A stretch of DNA of 64,000 nucleotides from Welwitschia mirabilis (lineage: Eukaryota > Gnetophyta > Gnetopsida > Welwitschiales). The translations under genes were made by a program, and so were the position numbers. Positions 11,485 through 23,201 of this stretch are shown here, in pieces. The stretch lies in assembly GCA_051453625.1 (NCBI GenBank), contig JBOZIK010000001.1, positions 150,195,664 to 150,259,663 of the forward strand. Direction: 5' to 3'. Every line of letters begins with the position of its first letter. The first letter of the stretch is position 1. The notes beneath the pieces were generated by a model, which was not told where the DNA came from, made no database searches, and worked only from the letters and a program-made list of their open reading frames with translations.

Positions 11485-11780
11485 AAGGACTTAAAATAAA
11501 AATTATATAATAAATGTTTCACAATATAATTATATCTTAACGATAAGAAGAATAAGTATAATAGCTAAATTAGCTTGTTGATCCTATAACAATAAAATTA
11601 TTTAGTTAAATTTTTAAGATATATCTTTTGACCTTAAAAGTCTAGTCATGTCATTACTCCACCCCTTAAGAGGTTTCATCCTCAAAACTTGAGCTATAAT
11701 ACATCTATTTTATATTCTTAAGTAAGTTCTCTTTCTATCTCTCTTAAACATTAAACTTACAAAGTTGAATTTATCTTCCT
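11485..11780 (-). mobile_element. Possible Gypsy pol/LTR junction fragment
   Basis: On the minus strand about 11640-11710 reads like the typical end of a chromovirus-type Gypsy polyprotein: a stretch around CAAGTTTTGAGGATGAAAC, then a purine-rich tract (AAGGGGTGGAG), after which an LTR would begin. No partner LTR was found. The call rests on this one signature. Confidence 0.35.
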
Positions 11781-13689
11781 TCAATGCCATATAAATTGTT
11801 GAATAAGTTGGAATGATTATTTTTTTTGAAAATCCTTATTTTAGTTAACACTTCACTAGTTAATGCATCTTGGGATCATACTTTTTATCATCCATTTATT
11901 CCATTATCCTTCATTAAGGAAGATCTTTAGCTGTATTTACATTATGGTAGATGATAGTTAATTTCATTTAACTTATTATAAGTTAATTTTTAGTGATATT
12001 ATCAATGAAATTTATAAGCATGTTAAGCATATTACATACCTTTAAAAATTGTATAATATTATAAAATCAAAACCCATTAAATTTAATAAGTTTAGAAAAA
12101 TTACAGCTGATCGTTTCTAACTTAGTTAAGTAATTACTAAAGTTTGTAAAATAAGAAGAACACATAAATAATTTTTTATGAATAATAACTCATTTTTTTC
12201 TAGGTTTCATTATTATATCTTTATACTTATGTTTTTTTTTAAACATCTTGATCTATTTAAATCTAATTTTAAAATTACCTATTTCTTATAAAATGAAAAG
12301 TTTAATTACCTTTCTTATCTTTTGAATAATTAAAAAAATATAAGAATATTATTATTTCATTGTTACTAAGTAATCATTTTATCTATCATTAATGTTAGTT
12401 TCATTGATTTACATAAAGAAGCTATTTATATCACTTTGAACTTCCTCGTTTATGTAATCTTAGATAAGTGTGAACACTTATCATTAGTTTGAATTTTTCA
12501 TCTTGTTATATATTCTTTATTTTGTTGAATCCCTTATTTCATTAAGTTCTTAATTATTCATTTCCTTCACCTTATATATGAACTTACTCCTATAAGAAAA
12601 TGTTTTCTCCTCTAGGAATTGATTCACTTTATATGAGATTTGATACATCTAAAATGGTTACATTTATAGAAATATCTAACTATTAAAGATATTATTAATG
12701 TAATTAAATTACTAAATTAAGGGAAAATATATTAATAGCATAGTCATTTATGAAAAATTAATAGAACCAAGATTTAGTTTTAAAAATATTTTATGGTTTT
12801 TAAACATTTAAAAAGACTCCACTATATCAAATATAAATAAAATTTCTCTTTAGAGATATCTTAATAGAGTAGTTCTATTGTGTCCTTATGTTTATGAGTT
12901 TGATTTTGAAAAACATATTTTAATACAAAATATATAAATTGAAAATTTGTATTTAATCTTTTAGTTGTTTTCTCTTCTTTATTTAAGGAGGGAATGAAGG
13001 GTTTTCGTACTTAAAAGTTTTTATGATTATACATCCTCCTTATAAATATAATCATTGTGATCATTCAAAAGAAGGATTTAATTACATATAGATCCTCATC
13101 ATATGTTAATTAAGCTATTTAAAATTTAAAACAAATAACATCCTAAATTGATGATAAGTATCCCAATAGTTAAACTATCATTCCATTAGCTCTTTTTATT
13201 TAAGAATTTGTTGTTTTAGTTTTAGGTAAAGGATATCTTTTAGTATATTTTGATTTAAGCTTTTTTAATATTTAGATGTTTATTAAAAATATTTTTTTCT
13301 TTGGCTTTAACATGTTTTATAGATATTTATGTTATTCAAATGTTAAACATGGTTAAATTTTAATATCATTATGGTTCATAGTTCTGTGGTGAATTTTCCC
13401 TCCTTTTTTTTGAGAAAAAGTTCATATTTCTACTAAAAGGAAAAATTTTCAAAAGATATTTTGAAATACTTTTAGCTACGCTCATGAGACAAGTGGACAA
13501 TTCATGTCTTTATAACTGATCAATTATAGTAGGTAGCCTTTACTCTTTATAAAAAATAAGGTTTCTCCTCTAGATGCTGGCCAAAATAACTAGTGATACT
13601 AACCAAATACTTAAAACAAATCATTATTGAAGGAAATAAAGAAAAAGAAATGAGAAAAGGATCTCACCCTTAAATGTATTTTGAACTAT

Positions 13690-16600
13690 CAGCTAGAGAA
13701 TGGGGTGTCTACCTAGACAAAACTATAAGACTGGTAAATCCTCCAATCTGCTTAGTATCATTCACTCTTTTTTTCTAAATTTTTTTTCTTATCCATGAAA
13801 TGATAGACTACTATGATCCTTTTATTCATGATGATGTCCTTCACTTTGTTTATTTTGATAGTTTTTCCTACTACCTCTTGGACCCTATATTTATTTTTGT
13901 CTTGATGTTAAACTAGGATCAACTTTCTATGTGCTTAAATAATTTGATCATTTTGCTAGCAATCTTTAGACCAAGTGTTGCATAATGATCCTTTCACTTA
14001 TTAATTAACTTAATTTTATGATATTATACTTCTTAATTTGATCTTAATGATTCTTAATCATTAGCTATCTTTATAGTGGCATTGTCTTCTAGTCGTAGAG
14101 GCCTAATACTTTGGACTTTTTCCTTTCCTCTTTTTTACCTCTCCTCTTCCTCATCATTGATCTTAATGGAATCTATTTGATGTTGATTCTTTTTCTAAGC
14201 TATTCCTTATTCCTTTTAGTTTGACTAATTCTACATATTCTAGTTTACCTCTAATGATTTCTCTTATGATGGCTTCTCTTGGGAATGATTTTTTCCTCAT
14301 GGCATGTTCTTCTTAGTTGAGAAACTTCCCATTCACTCATTTTTCTAGTGCTCCTTCTCTGCTAAAAACCCTTGATATAGCTATTCTAGGACTCCATAGT
14401 GCTCTTTCATCATATTATCATAGTTTGAAAAAATTCCCCACTCCTTCTCTTAAAAGTTTTGATGCTCTATCAGAGACACCTATTTATCCACATTATTACA
14501 ATTGTTTTGTTTTTCTCTTACATAGAGGGGCTTTATCAATTCCTTTCTTTTACTCATAGTTCTTGAGGATCATGTTCCATCTATGTGAGAAGACCACACT
14601 TCACTTTCTACTCTGTAGGTTCCTCTAAATCATTTGGTACTTTCACTCTTAGATTTTCCCTTCATAGGTACTCTAACATCTTCTTGCCTAAGATTGAGTT
14701 TTTATTTTTTAGTTTTTCCTTTAGCTTCTCAATGAGGAAAATGAGTATGTGAAGGTTACTTCTTTCTTTTAGGGATAATAAAAAGATAAAGTATAAACCC
14801 TTTCACATTTGCATGAATTTTGTTCTAACTTAAATATGTATTGATAGATTCTATCACTACACTTCATTGTAGCATGACCTTAGTTTTCTTTTTATGAATT
14901 CCTTTGGAGTTCTAGATGATTTTTATTTATAAAAACAATTTGTATTAGTTTGACTTATGAAAGTTAGTAATATCAGATCTTAATCCTCTTTTAATTTTGC
15001 TACCTACACTATCATTTTAATGGACATTGTATGCTAATATCTCCTTATAATTATGTTTTTGTTTAGAAATTCTTGAAATGTTTTGAAATTCGGATTATCT
15101 TAAATCTCAAGAAGTGGTTTGCAATGCACCTCCTAAATTCTACACTGCACCTTCTCATTCACTCTATATTTTTATCTATTTAATGGCTTAAACTATTGTT
15201 GTGTCTTTTTTTCCTTGAACTATTGAATTATAACACCTTACTTTTTATGGTTTTCAAATCTATTTTATGGTTTAAATTTCATTGAAAAAATTCTTCTACT
15301 ATGTGATATTCAAACAAACTAGAGAGTAACATCATAGTACTTATGGAATGTATTAAGGATCTTCTTCCAAGTGGCCCTAAGAGTCTATCTCCTTTACATT
15401 GGTGTCTCAATGGGGCACTTTCTCATAGTTTCATACCCCCTAAAGACATGGTTCTCTATTCAAATCATCTAGGTCTTTTGCCTTACACTAACTGTGGTTA
15501 GTGATTTTTCTCTTATAATCAACCATTTTAGTACCCTATACTTGTCCATAGTTCATTTTCATTAGGTGTTCTACAGAAGTTTATTAATTCTATACTTCTT
15601 AGTTAGCATGTTTTTCATTCATTTGTTATTTGTATAATGTTCTTTTATTAATTCTTTCCTTCATGGTAAGCTCCTTTTTTTCTATCATCTTCTCTAATTG
15701 GTTTATTTATTTATTCATACCATTATTAGTTGAGTGGGATAAAATCCCTGCTATCTTATAAAATTTCATCCTTAGATTTATTCTGTTCTTTAAGTAGTCT
15801 TTCATTGGAATAATTTCTTGTATTTTATTAGAGAATTTCCTTCCTTACACAAGGAAGCACTAGAATAAAATGCTTCCATTTCCTATCTCCCACTTAGCTA
15901 GTTCATCTAGCTAGTTCATTCGTATACATAAGGTTTGTTAGAAGGGGGAATCAACTCACTTGTACTTCCATTTCTCATATTTAGATTTCAAGATTTTTTT
16001 CCCCTACTTTTGTTTTTTTTGTAAATAATGTTTACTTTGGATAAGAATATATTGTCCTTCATCTCCTGCAGACTCCATTTTGTACATTTTACTAAAAGCA
16101 TAATACCTTGTAATAATTATTATCATAGTATTTTTCTAGAATGATCTTTATTGTATGCAAGAGGAAAATGATACTTCAACTAATACATTTATTCACTACT
16201 TTTTAGATTAATTACTCTAATGATATTAAACTCTTCCATTTCATAAGTAAAACTCCCAAGTATATGTCTCTTTTAGATCCCTCCATCACCTTTAAGATTT
16301 TAATGAGTACTCTTTGAAAACTCTTCCAAGTATTTTATAAAGTATCTCTACTCTTTTGTCAACTTATCATTAGTTTAGATTTTCTCATAAAATCCTCTGA
16401 ATTCTTATTTATAATTTTAACCTACTAAACATTTTTTGTAAAAAATAATTAAATCATCTATAAAGTGGTTGAATATTGTCTACATCTTATGAATAGTTAT
16501 GTCTTTGCCATCTTCATGTTTACAAAGTCATACACAACATTCAAAATAATTATAAAGAGGTATGTCAAAAGGGAACTTCCCTATTATAGCCTTATTCTTA

Positions 16601-18410
16601 TTTTAAAAAAACCCATTAATGTTTTGATTCATTTTAATATCAAATCCTCCATGTTCTCTACATGTCAATGATTAGGTTGATGAAATAAGGAGGAAAATCC
16701 TTTGTTTTTAAGACATATTTTAAGAAATCAAAAGAGATGCTATCATAGGATTTTTTTAATATCTAGTTTGAATTCACATGCTCTTATTTTTTGTTCTTAA
16801 TAAATTGAAAAATTAAATGATTAAAAATCACCTAGTCACGAATGACTTTATTCTTTGGAAATTAGGCTTGGTTTAATCTCATTACATTCTAAATATAGGA
16901 TCTTACTCGATTAACCAAAACCTTGGAAAATATACTGTTTAGTACATTGGACATCCTAATGGGTCTAAAATATTGAACATCTACTTATTCTTATTGCTCA
17001 TGGGTGTTATTCTAAGAAGGGGGTAGGGACCTCATCTCCATGGTTTTTTCAAAGGAATTTTCCATTGAATTCTTTACTATTTGTAATACTTGCTAAAGAA
17101 TTCCACTGCTAATTCATTAGGGCATCAATTTTATTCAACTTGGCTTTCTGTAATACCTTTTAAATCTTAGTTGGTTTCAAATTTCAGATGGAGTCCTTTT
17201 CCCATGAAGATTTATCTTGTAACACTGACATTTTTATATCCTCTTCTGTCATTCATACATATTTGGGTTTTTTAATAAATTATTCCTAGGTTTCAATTTC
17301 TTTATATACAAAACTCTTCCAAACTAATGTATTTATAGCATTTTTCAATATCCTTTGATTAACCATTTTAAAGAGAAATTTTGTATTCTTGTCACCATCT
17401 CATAATCAATTGATGTAATATATCTACTTCTAGTGCTTCTCTTCCTATTTCCTAACCAAGTAAGAGTCCTATAACCTACTCCATTATTCCTTATGTAGAT
17501 CTTATTCATTTTATTACCTCATTTGAATTTCTCTAATCTTCTTCTTCACTTCATCCTCTCTTTTAAATATTTTACTGTAGTCTTTTCTCTAGCCCTTTAA
17601 CTATATTTTTAGTCTCAAAAGATTTTCTTGTAGTAATTGAATTAGTTTGAGGTTGTTTAACTACCAATATTTTTCTAAAAAATCCTTCATCTATTTCTCT
17701 TTTAATTAGGAATTTTCAAACATGAAGTGGAAATTCCTAGCTTTGCCTCTATCTAAAAGTAGAAAAATGGGTTTATGATCCAAACACTGTCTATCCTTCC
17801 CTTCGAACCTCTAAGATCTGTCATTTAACATCTTTATTGAGATTAATGCTTTGTCTATTCTTGATTAAATCTTGTCATTACCATTTCTTCTATTTAACTA
17901 AGTTAATTAGACATTCTCAAGAAAACGATCTATTAAATCTATGTAAACAATCAGGTCTCCTAGCTTTATTACGTTTAAATTTGATCAACTCCTCCCCATT
18001 TGTTTTCCCATTAAAATAATGTTTGGTTAAAGTATCCTATGATTACATCTTTCTAATTCTCTAATTTTTCTTAGATTATTTCTTGCAATATATATTTTTT
18101 CCCATCTTGTTTTATGAATTATACATATTAATAACCACTAATATTTTACTAAAATGATATGATACCGTCTATTCATCTTTAATTTCTTGTATTATATGTC
18201 CTTGTTTATCATCATCAGTAGTTCCTCTACTAGACTACACCCAGGAATTTATTCTATATTCCAACTTCTAGATAATGTATTAAAGATCTCTCCTTTTTCT
18301 ATTTTAATCTCTTGAAGACATACTATTTCTATGTTCTTTTTATTAGTAAGTTTCTTTTAAGCTTTCATTTTTAGGGTGGATATCATGTCCCTTATATTTT
18401 AACTTAATGT
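13690..18410 (-). pseudogene. LINE 1b ORF2 remnant: endonuclease, RT, charged tail, J-domain
   Basis: The endonuclease begins with a decayed W-N-x-R-G box (S*NIRDMIS) and has NIEIVCLQEIKIE, the QETK motif of apurinic-type LINE endonucleases. A DKNTKF segment near 17400 matches the GDxNTKFFH motif before the RT. RT motifs follow: FRPIRMSNVLNSIFSKVL near 16960, KSYDSISFDFLK (the KAYD motif) near 16720, and NHFIDDLIIF near 16455, where the catalytic Y/F-A-D-D has become F-I-D-D, and then RDIYLGVLL near 16260. No zinc-binding zf-RVT domain was recognised after it. About 2 kb of K/E-rich frame with coiled-coil character leads to KSKVLGLYD and then the J-domain (13795-14005): DHYATLGLKIASKMI, a one-base frameshift, AHRKLILV*HQDKNK and KINKVKDIIMNK. 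The frame stops soon after, near 13690. Confidence 0.7.
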
Positions 18411-18907
18411 ATTCATCTATTTTTCTTCTTTGAAGGTTTGATTGACATTTTAAAAAGGGTTTTTGAAATTTATTTACTATGTTTTCTAACACCTTTATCT
18501 TTACTTTCTTTATGATGGATGAGTTTCCTATTTTCTTTTATTGAGTTTATAATTCTTTACTTTTATAATTTGATTTTGAGTATGAGTCATTGATGTCCCT
18601 ATTTCTCAATGCTAAAAACCTACTTATGATTGATTTCTTTTTTCTTTTCTTTTCTTTTTTTTTATATAGATTCTAGTTTTATCTTGTTGAGGGGAACCCC
18701 CCTTACTTCATTTCCTTCGTTTGATTTAAATTCTAATTTTAAGGAGGTAAATTCTCCTGTTCTTTTCCTTTTAGATCCAACTAGATATTTTTCTCTTTTC
18801 TTTCATCTAGTCTTACAAAGATGTCTACCTCCCTCTATCTAGTAATTATTTAAAAACCCTCCTTTTCCTTTCTTACTCTACATACTTCCTCACTACATTG
18901 ATGTTTT

Positions 18908-19440
18908 TTACAATTGGTAAATTTGAATTTTTTGTATCAAGTGGTCTTTTCTCCCACATTTCTCATAGGTGACATTCTTTAACTTTAGGTAAAATTTATG
19001 TGAGTTCCCTAATACTTCATAATGGAAGAAAGGGATGGGTATATTTTCATATTCAACCTCCACTTCATTAGTGTAAAAAATGTAGTATCTCAAACTTTCT
19101 TAACTTTTTATTTGTCTCCAATTCTATGCACATGTAAGATCTAATAAGTATTATTTTCATAGAGTGAGGCTTATTATCCTAAGTTTTACTCAAATAAAAA
19201 GCTTCTACAATATCTTGGTAAAGTTTTTTCTAAACCTTCAATAGGTAAAAGTGAGGCATCTTGCTATAAAAGATCAACAACTCCTTGACACTATGCTATT
19301 TAGGTCCTATTCCATTTCAAAATTGAATAGATTAAGCCCATCATCTAGTGTTCTCAATTAAAACTAGTTTCAACCCCATCCACTATAGGACAATTTACTT
19401 CCTAATCATTTCATTACTAGACCTTATCCAACAAACACAA
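18908..19440 (-). pseudogene. LINE 1b ORF1 remnant with zinc knuckles
   Basis: The minus strand reads VEYENIPIPFFHY, then GNSHKFY, and YEKCGRKDHLIQKI. This matches the paired CCHC knuckles of plant LINE ORF1 nucleic-acid-binding proteins, which follow a conserved YE-x-LP segment, with several Cys lost (F, Y or I in their place). Upstream, near 19240-19300, a weak DUF4283-like stretch is seen. The open stretch at 18908-19093 is the best-kept part. It belongs to the same element as the adjoining ORF2. Confidence 0.65.
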
Positions 19441-21731
19441 AATAGCTTTATTAGAATAATAATTTATAATCAATTATTTTTATACTAAAATACAACATTA
19501 ATAGAATGATAGATTATTAGCATTAAGAGTTGACGTAATTCATCTTTGTTTTAGAAGCATGTAAATGTTCAAATTATTTTTATTTTTGATTTTCTTTTTA
19601 GCAATGACATTTCAATTTTATTTAAGTTATTTTTGTTTATTACATAGGAAAATCAATTATGTACATGTGATTAGCTCAAGTCTAATTTATATTATTTAAA
19701 ATTCGCATCTGATATCTTCCATGGAATATGATAGACTTCTTAGTAAGTAGATAAGGTAATCTTTCATTACTATTAGTTTTCTTAATTTATTTTATTCTTA
19801 TCTTGTCTCATTTTCATAATAAAACTAGTTGCATAATAGATTATTTTCTTAGGACAATGCATATTCTTATTATAGTGTTACTTTTATTAAAATTATAGCT
19901 TCCATTAGGCTTAAACCAACATGAGGAAAAGATTTGGAAGATATTTTTACATATTTGGTTGATGAGGCTACTAATAGAAATAGTTGGCTAAGTGATTAGA
20001 AGGTTAATTTTTATATGCAGGAACTTATATTTATATTGCATTATAAAATATTAAATGCATTCATAGTTTTATTTCACTTGGACTGTGACCTACTATCCTT
20101 TGAATTTTTTTTATTTTTTTAAGTGGGAAATCAATTAAAAAATCCTTATTTTTATAATGAAACTTATATTTACATGTTTGTTGATAATTTTGAAATGTGA
20201 CATCACACACTCCATATTATGATTATAGTCTAAGAAATAATAGCATAACTTATTTTTATGTTTATAAATAATTTATTATTTCTTTTTAGTTACAATACCT
20301 TTTAAAATGAAAAAATCTATAATTAATGCTATTAATTATAGAAAATATGTAATAAAAGTATACTAGAAATTTAAAAATTTAAGATGAATAATAATTAAGA
20401 TAAATTTATTTTATATTATTTTTATGTATTATTTTCTAATAAATTATAACTTGTACTTCTTTTATTAAGGCCTTTATCCTTGAATTATACATGAAATTCT
20501 TATTTAAAGTGAATTACATTTTAGTATTTAATTGATTAAGAAACATGTAATTTATTATTATTTTACTTTTGTAATATTATTAATGCTGTACACATATAGA
20601 ATTTACCTCTTCTTTGCTATTCACTATTATTTGAACACACATACTTAGATATTAATGAGGATTATTACTTTATTAATCTAGGTAACTCAATTAATTATTT
20701 TGATTTTAATCTCTTTTATTTATATATAGATACATAAATGTTGAGTAAGCACTATGTCTTACCAAATTTACTTCTGACTAAGTAATCATATTATCATGAT
20801 AAAATTTACTAGTTGAACTTAGAAAAAAGGAGGATTAAAACTAACATAGTTTCAAGCATAAAAACTATTAAGATTTTTTTCAAGGTAACATTATTCTATA
20901 TGTGAAATAATAAGAGTTACTTATATGAACTTGATTTTTGTTCCTAAATTTTCAAATGAAAATAATTTTAATATGCCAAATGAAGTAACATATATAGTGC
21001 TTTTCGTTTTGTGTATGATTTTTCAATAAAATAAACCTAATGAAGTTAGAATTATTTTCTTTGATAAATCACCAAGAAATAATTTGTATTAGATAATATT
21101 ACATACATGCATATAATAATTTAATAATAATAATCTCAGTAATTATCATCCTCCATATTAGGTTTCACCATCAAAATTGGTCGAATTGAGGTTTTTATGC
21201 AGAACCATTTTAGAAGTAGATTTCATCATCATTTTCCTCTCCTACCCCTATGTGGAATTAAATATCTTAAGATCTTCATATTAAAGAATTATGTTAGATA
21301 ATTATAATATGCTTTAAAATAGTAAGGATCATTTATAAGCATGCATCCACCTCATACATAACCTGTCATCGTTTTGATAGTATGTTAAGATGATTTTTAT
21401 CTCTATGAAGTTGAGCTAAACCATGTTTAGTATAGTTTATAACTCAAAGTAAAATCAACTAATATTTAGATGGTAGCTAAATATTAATTTAGAATGCCAT
21501 TAATAGGAGTTACAAATTACTGCTATATTGATACTCATAAATCATATTCATGTATTGGTTATAATAAGTTTAAATTTCATTAATTATATACAAGGTATCT
21601 TTATGTGGTTTAGAAAAAAGTAAAAGAATATAGAATATAAAAGTATGATAATACTATTTTTGCAAACCAAGATAATTCATCTTTGTTTCCATAATAAATA
21701 ATCATATTATTTAATTTTTTTAGAAATAATA
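19441..21731. other. AT-rich DNA without recognisable features
   Basis: About 2.3 kb of very AT-rich sequence. Neither strand keeps a frame of useful length, and no LTR, poly(A) retroposon or domain motif was recognised. A decayed element cannot be excluded. Confidence 0.5.
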
Positions 21732-22226
21732 ACTAACTTAGATATATATTTCATATGCATCTATAATTTGACCATGATACATTAATCTCTATAGCCTTTT
21801 AGATGAGGGTACAACCATTAACCTAAACACATTTTTCCTAGAAATTGCTATTGACTATAACCACATTCAAAGTTGACCGTGTATATAAGTTAACATTGAC
21901 TTTTATCATTTGGTTAATGTTGATCATTCATAAAAAGACAATGCCTCATTCTTGACCAAAACTTTTTAAGGAATTTCTGGTTGATAGTAGGAAATTTTTG
22001 GCTGAAAATGATGCATTGACTTTTGAAGAATGGTAAACATGAATGAAATGATAAAATTCAACATTGACTTTAGGTAAAGTCAAATTTTAAATGTGGTTAC
22101 AATCAATACCAATTCTCTAGGAAAAGTTTGTTTAGGCCAATTCTTGTACCTTCATTCAAAAGGCAATATAGATCAATATATCTTAGTTAAATTATAAATG
22201 TATATGAAATATATATCTAAGCTAGT
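21732..22226. mobile_element. 495-bp palindromic MITE-like (fold-back) element
   Basis: The left end ACTAACTTAGATATATATT pairs with the right end, whose complement is ACTAGCTTAGATATATATT. The arms stay alignable almost to the centre (about 21970/21985): left AAGTTAACATTGAC opposite right-complement AAGTCAATGTTGAA, and left TTTTTCCTAGAAATTG opposite CTTTTCCTAGAGAATTG. The arms are about 235-240 bp. No protein is encoded. The shape is that of a non-autonomous DNA transposon whose transcript would fold into one long hairpin. No clear target-site duplication is seen, so the superfamily is undetermined. Confidence 0.75.
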
Positions 22227-22899
22227 GGTCGCCCTACCACTGATTAATAGTAGTTATAAGTTCATTAACCATTAAGTCTCTTATGAAATCAATTTCATTA
22301 GTCATAGTTTCTTTAATTAGTAAGGGCCTTATGGGAATATCTTAATTATTATTTATAATTATTTTTATTAAACATGTTATTTAAACATATAATATTAATG
22401 TAGAAAATAATTGGTAATGATTTAATTGTGTAATGATATTTCATTTTTATGTTTATATGTGAACAGACGTAAATAAGAAAAAGATATTAATGGAAGAAAG
22501 GAACTTCTCATAAATTTTATAAAGAGGTCAAATATCACTTTATTACAACACATCTTACAAATAATAATAATAGGCATTTAAGTATTACAATGAATATAAC
22601 CAAGAATAGTATAGGCTTGTAGCATAAATAAATTAGTAATATTTAATTGCTAATTCATTTTACATCACTCAATATAAATGTGCATTATACATGAATTGGT
22701 AAATTATTACAAAGACAACATATTGTAAACTTTTAAGATTGCTAGACATTACTCTTCCTTAATCTACCTTTTTAGGTTAAAACCCTTTGATAGTTTTATA
22801 TATATTTGTTTAGAGAATGAATTTTATATGCTCAATGATTATGTGGACTTTACTCAAGAAAGAGCAACAAAAGTTAATCTTGACATTGCCTTGGAACCC
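22227..22899. other. AT-rich spacer between MITE and Helitron coding region
   Basis: No domain or repeat was recognised. The Helitron 3' terminus (hairpin plus CTRR on the minus strand) should lie here or slightly higher, but it could not be located by eye. Confidence 0.4.
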
Positions 22900-23201
22900 A
22901 TGTCTATACATTATTTACTGAGTGTCATCCCTTAATATTTATAGATTGTTAATGCCCATGTGAGTTTGAGAGGTAGTGTTTTTATTTAGTCTTTAGAGAA
23001 TGGGATGATGGAAAATATTTCTTGACTTGATTCATCAAAAGAAACTCAATTGTAGGTATCAAATTAAACCATGATATAGGTTGGAAGATCAGGTGGATTC
23101 ATTTCTAGTTAATAAACTATTAATTTAAGAATACCTATAGACTCATTTACTAATCTAGCTTTAAGCCATACGTTCATAGTTAACATAAGCCTATCTCTTT
23201 A

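Larger units (their letters stand above)
11819..19440 (-). mobile_element. LINE copy 1b (J-domain LINE family), near full length
   Basis: Minus-strand order: ORF1 with CCHC knuckles (near 18908-19440), endonuclease (about 18410-17500), reverse transcriptase (about 17410-16250), a lysine/glutamate-rich region (about 16200-14050), a J-domain (14005-13795), then about 1.9 kb of AT-rich 3' sequence ending in a T-run at 11819-11826 (the poly(A) tail on the minus strand). The 3' part is collinear with copy 1a. Many stops and frameshifts show it is a fossil. The 5' boundary near 19440 is an estimate, and no target-site duplication could be defined. Confidence 0.75.

Noticed and set aside
6783-16320. 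Tandem segmental duplication or haplotype duplication at the 100-N gap
   Set aside because: Shared borders coincide with LINE poly(A) ends and divergence is high, so two LINE insertions explain it better; not fully excluded without long reads.
16465-16671. Plus-strand frame at the RT region of LINE 1b
   Set aside because: It is antisense to the minus-strand RT segment containing NHFIDDLIIF.
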